Origin: Paramarasmius palmivorus
Taxonomy: Eukaryota > Basidiomycota > Agaricomycetes > Agaricales > Marasmiaceae
Direction: 5' to 3'
Length of the DNA: 64,000 bases
Assembly: GCA_037176845.1 (NCBI GenBank)
Contig: JAYKXP010000029.1
Coordinates: forward strand, 434,001-498,000
In this document: positions 56,998 to 64,000 of the stretch, in pieces
Layout of the letters: every line of letters begins with the position of its first letter
How positions within the stretch are numbered: position 1 is the stretch's first letter
Translations under genes and position numbers: made by a program
The notes under the pieces: generated by a model
The model's database searches: none
What the model saw: the letters and a program-made list of their open reading frames with translations, nothing else
Told to the model about the DNA's origin: nothing

Positions 56998-59049
56998 TTA
57001 TATCGTTGCTAGCAACCTTCTGTTAGCATTCGATGTAAGGAATTCTGTGAATCGTTTTGGGAGTAGTGGACTCCGATAGAACGAAGCAAAGGAGGTCACT
57101 AGCAGTGATAACCCGGTGAAAAGAATAAGCGGACCCTGCAGAAAACACGTCAGATATATCCAAAAGAGAAGATAAGGCAACGCTTCAGTACATAGCCCTC
57201 AACGCTATACGCGAAATCCGACTTTCCAGTGAAATACCAGGTGCGAAGTAGAGAGGATGCGATAGGCGCTGATATGACGGCTCCAACTCCTTTCCCTAAA
57301 GTGACATGCGTGAGACTCCTGTGAGGTCAGGTAGGTGAGCTATAAGCGTACCAGCGCAGAAAATCGACCACACAGACGAGGCCTGATGAGGGTCATCAGA
57401 TGAGACTGTGGCAAAACGCGTCCATAAAGCGCTCCAGCTTGATGCAAGAAAGCCGTATGCGCAAGCAAATACAATCAATAGAGGGAGACCCTCTGCGAGT
57501 CCCCATAGGAGCAAGACGGAGAGGCCCGAGCCGATAGAGGACAACAATATCGAGTATCGCAAGTCATATCGGTCTGACAGCCATCCCATGAAAATGTAGC
57601 CAGGAGCGGAAGCACCTATACGAGGATATGCTGTAAAATGTCAAAGGATCTCTATCATGGTCTGCCTGCTCACCGTATAACACGGAAAGTACCAACGTTC
57701 CTGAGGTACTGCTCAAATTGAGGTCTGAGGCAAAAGCTGGGCATAATAATGATCAGTATGCGGTGGACTTATAGCATGATATGCTCCATACTGGGGATAT
57801 ACAGAGACGGAATGATGTACGCTAACCCTTGCACGGCATTGGTGACAAAAAGGATCCAAAATGAACTAGAGCGGGCGAAGCGTGTGTCGAAGGACCTAGG
57901 GCCGACAATTTGTGCTACCGGAAGCCTGGGCTTCAGATAGGGAAAGCATGGTAGTGTAAAGATGAGAAAAGCTATGGCCTTGTAAAGCCGAGGTCAGATA
58001 ATGTCTTGATCTGCGAGAACGTCGGTGTTCACCATTGCCAAAAGCGTTGTTTTAGGGCCGTTCGCGTCGAGTAACCTTTCGACGATTATCGGCATCACAA
58101 CACCACCGACGCCTATCATTTAGATAAGTGAATGTCGAAGACAAGATGTCAATAATGTTACCTGTCCCAGAGAAGATGATGCCTGCCGCCTTTTCACTGC
58201 TCAATGAGAGTCGTGCAAAAAATAGAGGTAACAAGCCTACCAGCCCCTTCTTCGCGGAGAACCATTCGAACATCCATGTCGACATTGGGAAGTACAGCAA
58301 ACCTAGAGCCCATCAGATCTCGGAGACTCTTAAAGCCAGGACACTCACTACCACCCAGCGAATACATGATACCTTGTGTGAGAACGAGTTGCCACGGTTG
58401 TGTCGAGTAGGCAGCACCGACGAGCCCTGCGACTGCCATTACAAGCCCAAAAACCATAACATGACGTTTGTACCAGGGATATCGGTTCACAAAGAGAAGA
58501 ATGACGACGGAGGTAAGGTATAGCAATCCTGATCCGACCGAGCCAGCAACCGCTAGCACACTCGAGGAGGCTCCGTGGTATACTTTGGTATTGTAGTAAT
58601 TGAGGAAGACACCATATGAGAATGGGTACGTCCTGTGGATAACATTGAGTGAAGCTCATTTGGATGTATACCGTCCACAAACCAAACAATCAACTCCAAA
58701 AAGAATGCACTTGCAAGGTATGCCCAGGCTCCAAAACCGGTGTCCTGATCGATATTTGAGCGATAAGTTTAAATTTCCGAAAGATATCCACCGGAACGCA
58801 CCACTGGCGGAAGAGACACCGCATTGACAGGTGCGATATCGTTTTCCTTTAGAACGTGTTGAGTTCATGCGAAGACTGAATCTCAGTGGCCTACCCACTT
58901 CGACAGATCTCTCTACAAACGACCCGTGGTCAGATAACCTGCGACGCCGCCGCATTCAGCACGATGAACAACCCGATGAGAGAGGCTTGAGCTTACCCGT
59001 TTTCGCGAGGCATAGTCCTCGTTTCTAGTTCAATCTCACTACCAGCCAT
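56998..59049 (-). CDS. Monocarboxylate-transporter-like MFS permease
   Basis: A minus-strand gene of about ten exons from the ATG at 59049. After a polar N-terminus comes the family signature of MCT/Mch proteins, PPVDTGFGAWAYLASAFFLE, then TYPFSYGVFLNYY. Further segments are VYHGASSSVLAVAG, QGIMYSLGG, FSAKKGLAAGIIFSGTGVGG, GWLSDRYDLRY and GKGVGAVISAPIASSLL. Twelve membrane helices can be traced. Fungal relatives are annotated as monocarboxylate permeases, but yeast Mch proteins do not carry monocarboxylates, and some paralogues transport riboflavin. The substrate is therefore open. The stop lies only about 140 bases from the end of the septin gene, which converges on it. Confidence 0.9.
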
Positions 59050-61575
59050 GGCGCAGTTTGTCGTTACTGAAGATGGGGAAGAGGAACAGCTTTAGTATGT
59101 ATGAGTCAGATTTTTGTCGATTCATGTATGTGGGCATCCGAAATGCCGAAATACTTCGGGAACTCTGGTCTGCTGGATGAGTTCCATCCGAGTTCCATCA
59201 AACTAGAACCTCTTTTGAACTAGACTGCGCGAGAGCGTCGGTATAAACGAAGATAGAATAGGACGCAGCGACAAATGGTGAGAAGGCGTGAAGGTGCTGA
59301 TCAAAGGGAAAAGGAATAATTCTAGTAAGCCTCCTTTGCTTGCTCTTTGCTTCACACTTCAGTACTTCAGTCCTCAAGATTTCAACCTCGGAGAAGCCGC
59401 AGCATTTCTCCTCGAAAGGGAATGTAGTCTTAAATCAGGCTCCAGACTACACTGAGGGTATGGGTGTGAGGTGCGTACTTCCTTTCTGTGAGAATGGTAT
59501 TTTCACAAATGCCCATGAAGAAACCAACGGAACAACGAAGAACTAGCTATAAGTCGCCTAAACCGAATCTTGGACGCGCCTGAGAATCCCAAGTCTTCAA
59601 GAAAGTTCAATTGAAACCTCCCGTGATGCCCACCGTAGCACCAACAGTCAATCTTACCAAAAGAAACGAGATCCTTGATATCTAGGCCACAATATTTACT
59701 CAGCCCCGCCCGGTTCTTCGTCATGCAGATCCTGCGTACGCTGAAGCCTGAAGGGAAGGCATTGTTGGCTCTACTATCCTTAGAGGACTCCGAAGCAGGC
59801 GGGCTTTATCATGCAGAGTTCAACCATATTCGATACCGTATCGGTCGAGACTGGCAAGAAATACTTCGCCAGATTCACATATCCAGGCAACATATCAGAG
59901 GCCTTGGACTCGGATCCCCCTGCGTTGGATCCCGATATTTGCAGCTGAAGTGGTCTCTCGTGGTGCGTCGATGCTCCAATGGCGTTGAGCTAGTAGTTAT
60001 TCCATCTCACCAGTGATCTTCTCAGGGGATTTGTTCCCTTGCCAGGCTCTTGCTTAAGAAAACTGCTTGTTGTCTTTGGTTCGAGTGTGCAATGCAACGT
60101 GATCGTTACCATCAGGTCTTTACACGAAGTCAGGACTTACGCTGACTTTACGGCGATTCAGCGGAAGAAGGATGTCAGTACGTTTTCGTATCTTCAGGTC
60201 AAGGTATTACCTGAAAAGTAGCTGAAATAGATCAAGGGTAGAGGAAGAAAGAGGAAGCTAACCCAGAACCAACCGTGGAGACCCCATCTCGATTCTCATC
60301 GCCGCGGATGGAGACTCAAGAGGGCCTATCTTGGCAATGGAAGAAGTACAACATATATCATACATCATGATCAAAGCTTCGCTAGACGGCACAACAGTAT
60401 CAGAAAGCCCGGGAGTTACCACACCTTCTCCAATTGAACGTTCCTTTTAGAATGCCATCTACGCCATGAGCTATCTCTGAGAGATGAGACTACCTAGTGC
60501 TTAGGGTGAGTTGGTGACTTTCCTCCTGGGAACGCGATGTTTCTGTTCCCAAAAGATAATGATTTTGCTCCCAACGTAGATTGGACTCTTCAGAGCTTTC
60601 ATCTGGAATCATACGCGCAGTCGAGACATCGCCTGACGTCGCTCGATTCAAACGCAAGTCCAACGGGTCGCTGTATCGGAACCGCAAACTCCACCATTCA
60701 TTGTAAGCGCCACAAGTCATAGCACTCGGTCCTGATGACCCTTGCAAAAGTTCGCCTTTTCTCGTCGTGATGATGAAAGCCTTGCTTCTGCTTTCTCTCA
60801 CGATCACCAGCAAAGATAATGACAACAGGACATTATCATGCGTTATTGGCGAATGCTCATGCTCCTTTGAGTTTCTCGATAGCAAGGTCGAGCTGTGGTA
60901 TGCGATATATAGGACGCGTTCCTATCCAATGCCTGATAATGCCAATCATTGGTCGCTCTTGTCCAATCAAGACGGCCCGGAGATGATGAAAGGTCCGTCG
61001 CTATCAAAATGATTTTGAGAGATTGAGAGATCCGTCAGCAACCGCTTTCCCAACGCTTGGCCACCGGGTGAAGTTCCTGAATTCTGGGCTCCCTGACTGA
61101 CCCAAGTTTTTCATTTTCGTAACTCCTCAGCAACTCCTGACTTACATTCGGGAGACATCCGGCGGACTGTCACCGCCCTGCCTGCCTCTTCTGTTTCAAA
61201 TGTTTGGCAAAAAGATGACTCAGGCTCGGCCACCTCCTTCACCTTCCGACTTGGGTCCGGATCCGAGTTTTCAGGACTGGCTTCTTTCAGGGCGTTGGGT
61301 GTAGAACTAGGCTACCGGCATATGTACAAAGCTACTACATACCATCTAACAGAGAAGATTGGATCCCAGGACCTGAGTGAATCAGCTGGAGATACCTCTG
61401 AAAATCAGTATTTCGGCTTTGGGCGCTTGTTAAGCGGGATCGATCAACCATCAAGCGACCCTGCACTGCCATGCGAATTGTCACCTTGAAAATCCAACTG
61501 GAAAGATTATGCCATTGTTATTGACTCCATAGTCCAGTTCGTAATTATCTTTCATTCTCCCTTTCCATCTTCACC
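59050..61575. other. Stretch with coding-like fragments but no resolved gene
   Basis: An ATG at 59048 on the plus strand opens a short frame (MAQFVVTEDGEEEQL) that runs into a GTATGT donor. Further plus-strand open stretches around 59520-59620 look coding, but I could not join them in frame, and the opposite strand also has coding-like stretches. From 60.2 to 61.5 kb nothing is supported. Confidence 0.3.
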
Positions 61576-64000
61576 ATGTCGTCCGATGAAGGAGCCGGTC
61601 CTTCTGTCACATCTGGCAAAAAGAAAAGGCTTCAGGGTGCTTGTGATATGTGCAGTAAGTCCTTCGCCGTGCTCCCCAGGTTTCTTGGTCTCATCACTGA
61701 CGACATATACAGAACGGTAAGCTTTGACACCTTCCTCCAGAAAGTGTAGTCACTCAAGATATTATGGGGACCTCTTAGGAAGAAGAGTGGGTGGCTGCTT
61801 TGTGGTTCCGACCTCATTTGACTGACAGCTTGGTTTACAGTAAAATGTGGGGAATTGATATAATGGCACTAATCTCTCAGAGTTTACTGAAAAACATATC
61901 TAGGCGACAGTGCAAACATGCCAGGAGGCAAATGCTCGCCTTGTATTTCATTCAATCTTCAGTGTACCCATAATGACCCCGTGAAGGTGCGTTATCCGGA
62001 TGTTCGCGTTGTCTACGTTGACTCAACATCCACATCCGCAGAAACGAGGACCGAAGAGCGTGTACGTGGAACCAAACATGATACGGGGGTTGTACTGAAC
62101 TCAGAGGGAAAAGATACGTGGCGTACTTGGAGGGCCGAATAAAGACTTTAGAGGAGCAGATCTCTCAGGTGCGTCCTCATTTATATGTCGAGACCTTGTA
62201 GTCAATTCCCTGCCATAGATCAACCGTTCCCGTGAATCAGAAAGTCCTCAACGTATAAAAGATCAACCTTCTCCTGCAAGCACTAGTTCGCCGCCTGCAT
62301 CGAAGCTGACGAGGTCAAGTCCTGACTTCCCACATATACCGTCACGGTCCTCGCCTGGTCAAAGTCAACCTGCGGGATCGTCAGACGAAGAGGACCTCGC
62401 TTATTTGGCCCTACTCCAACACACGAAGAAGCTTTCTCTCAATGTGATGGAAGACAGGTTCTTCGGGCCGTCCAGTGGTTTCATGTATCTCAAGACAGCG
62501 TACAACGTCAAGAAAGAGTCAACCGGCGGAGATCTTAATGATGCTGGTAACTTCAAACGTAGCAAGTTCTGGGCAACACAATCAGTACGGCTAGCAACTC
62601 ATTCCCTTCAGATTCACGATGCTTACAAGACTACCATAGTGGGAACAGCCCCTTACGTTTCCTGACTACCACTTTCCGGACAGAGATTTGATGGCATCTC
62701 TCATCGCCCTTTACTTCGCCCACGTTAACTGTTTCCTACCAATCATCCACAAACCTACGTTCGAAACTAATGTGAGGCAGGGGTTGCACTTACGAGACCA
62801 ACGATTTGGTGCAACGCTTCTATTGGTTTGCGCCTTAGGTTCCAAGTTCTCCGATGATCCCAGGGTATTCTCTGCCCCAGGTCAGCACTTGTCCAGTGGA
62901 TGGAAGTGGTACGAACAGGCCCAGACTTTTCGGAGGACATCGTTCGATTCATCGTCCCTGTATGAGGTGCAGTACTATTGCGTATGTCTCTTGACGTCTT
63001 TCTTGTCACTTTTTCTCATCTAATTCAGTTAGTGACGCTCTACGTCTATGGGGCGTCAAGTACAACTGCCGGATGGACATCGGTGGGGCTAGGTGAGATT
63101 GATCCTCATTTACGTCCACCCTGTCACAGGAAACTGAGATCTTATAGGGATTCGTTATGCTGTCGAGCTCGGTGTTCATCGGCGGAAGCCAGAGGGTCAC
63201 GATCTGACGGCTGAGGATGAGCAGAAACGGCGAGCCTTCTGGTGGGTATTGTCGATTGACGTCTTGCTTGCTTCACTTACCTTCCCCTGCAGGGTTCTAA
63301 TAGCGCTGGACAGATCAATCGCTGGCTTCTTGGGCCGCCCACCGTCACTGAGAGAAGAAGAGTAATTGCAAGCATCCATATCAAGGTTGGATGCAGACTG
63401 ACATAAATCTTACAGTTTCGATACCGAATTACCTATCGACTGCGACGACGAGTACTGGGAGAATCCGGATCCGGATCTCGCATTCAAACAACCAGCTCAC
63501 ATACCTTCTCGATCTAGTGCGTTTATATCGTTGGTAAAACTCTACGATATCAGCGCATTTGCTATGCGAAACATCTATTCCATCAAGAAGTCCAAGGTCA
63601 TCTCGGGGTTGTTCGGTGACCAATGGGAGCAGAAGATCATTGCAGAAATAACCTCTGCGATGAATGAATGGCTGCATTCGCTACCAGACCACCGTGAGTC
63701 ATCTTCATCCATCATCAAAATGTACATGAAACTGACAAGGTTTAGTTCAATGGAACCCGGACCGGAAGCCCACCAAAGATGCGTTTTACTCGCAAACGGT
63801 CTACCTCCACACTATCTACTACGACACTCAGATTCAAATTCACAAGGCGTTTTGCGAGAAACATAGTCAGCTATCGTTCCCTGCGATACTGATGTGTTCA
63901 AAGGCTGCGAGGATGTGTGTAGACATCCTGGAGACTCACCTTGAATACGGCCCTCTAGGGATGCCTGAAACAATCGTATGTCGTTTTGTCCCTGACACTC
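61576..64000 (+). CDS. Zn2Cys6 fungal transcription factor (partial, runs off window)
   Basis: The gene begins at the ATG at 61576 and is still open in an exon that ends at a GTATGT donor near 63976, so the 3' part lies outside the window. The zinc cluster is CDMCKRKKIKCDSANMPGGK with the following C, SPC and LQC, giving six cysteines in C-x2-C-x6-C-x9-C-x2-C-x6-C spacing. It is assembled from five exons, three of which are only 4, 8 and 6 bases (61713-61716, 61779-61786, 61841-61846). A coiled-coil linker follows (AYLEGRIKTLEEQISQ), then the fungal_trans domain: DRDLMASLIALYFAHVNCFL, PIIHKPTF, DEQKRRAFWVLIALDRSIAG, FLGRPPSLREEEFDTELP. The regulated pathway cannot be told. The junction between the cluster and the coiled coil (61986-62110) is uncertain. 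Confidence 0.9.

Noticed and set aside
59675..60016. 113-codon plus-strand frame that begins MISRPQYL
   Set aside because: No motif and no splice support. The opposite strand is equally open in part of the region, so a coding call is not justified.
1..64000. CRISPR arrays, bacterial genes, transposon terminal repeats
   Set aside because: No regularly spaced repeats, no transposase or reverse-transcriptase motif, and no paired terminal repeats were seen on either strand.

Overview
The window is nuclear DNA of a filamentous basidiomycete, most likely an Agaricomycete. Almost every recognisable gene is broken by several introns of about 40-70 bases with GT..AG borders and a CTNAC-like branch site. 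The gene set is fungal (WOPR/Gti1-Pac2 regulators, a septin, a CLC channel, Ppg1, Tsr1, a Zn2Cys6 regulator), genes lie on both strands without operons, and no bacterial or mobile-element gene was recognised. The gene models here were spliced by hand from frame continuity, splice signals and family motifs. Outer coordinates include introns.

Layout. 1-2.8 kb shows no supported gene. 2.8-9.9 kb: Get5-like ubiquitin-fold protein, small Ser/Arg-rich coiled-coil protein, secreted START-like protein (minus), Rho-like GTPase with a C-terminal membrane segment, PhzF-family protein (minus). 10.8-16.0 kb: two WOPR-domain regulators in tandem on the minus strand. 18.7-20.5 kb: a divergent pair, free methionine-R-sulfoxide reductase (minus) and glycolipid transfer protein (plus). 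22.6-26.3 kb: LysM protein and a Cys3/MetR-like bZIP factor, both minus. 27.3-31.0 kb: small MYND-finger protein and two poorly resolved orphan genes (minus), then the splicing factor Cwc24 (plus). 32.5-34.6 kb: C2H2 zinc-finger protein and a 301-residue orphan (minus). 34.9-40.1 kb: Ppg1 phosphatase (plus), Sec14-like CRAL-TRIO protein (minus), SETD6/Rkm4-like methyltransferase (plus). 40.3-48.0 kb: MDR oxidoreductase, P-loop/sulfotransferase-like protein and Tsr1, all plus. 50.0-59.0 kb: CLC channel (minus), SDR (plus), Cdc11-type septin (plus), MCT-type MFS transporter (minus). 61.6-64 kb: a Zn2Cys6 regulator that runs off the window.

Most of these are housekeeping functions: tail-anchored protein insertion, splicing, 40S ribosome maturation, septin cytoskeleton, lipid transfer and methionine repair. 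They are mixed with regulators of development or nutrition. The genes do not form an obvious pathway cluster. The most unusual points are three consecutive microexons (4, 8 and 6 bases) that encode one zinc-cluster loop, an apparent AT..AG intron in the MYND gene, a Rho-like GTPase that ends in a membrane segment instead of a CAAX box, and several orphan multi-exon genes whose frames close across all introns.
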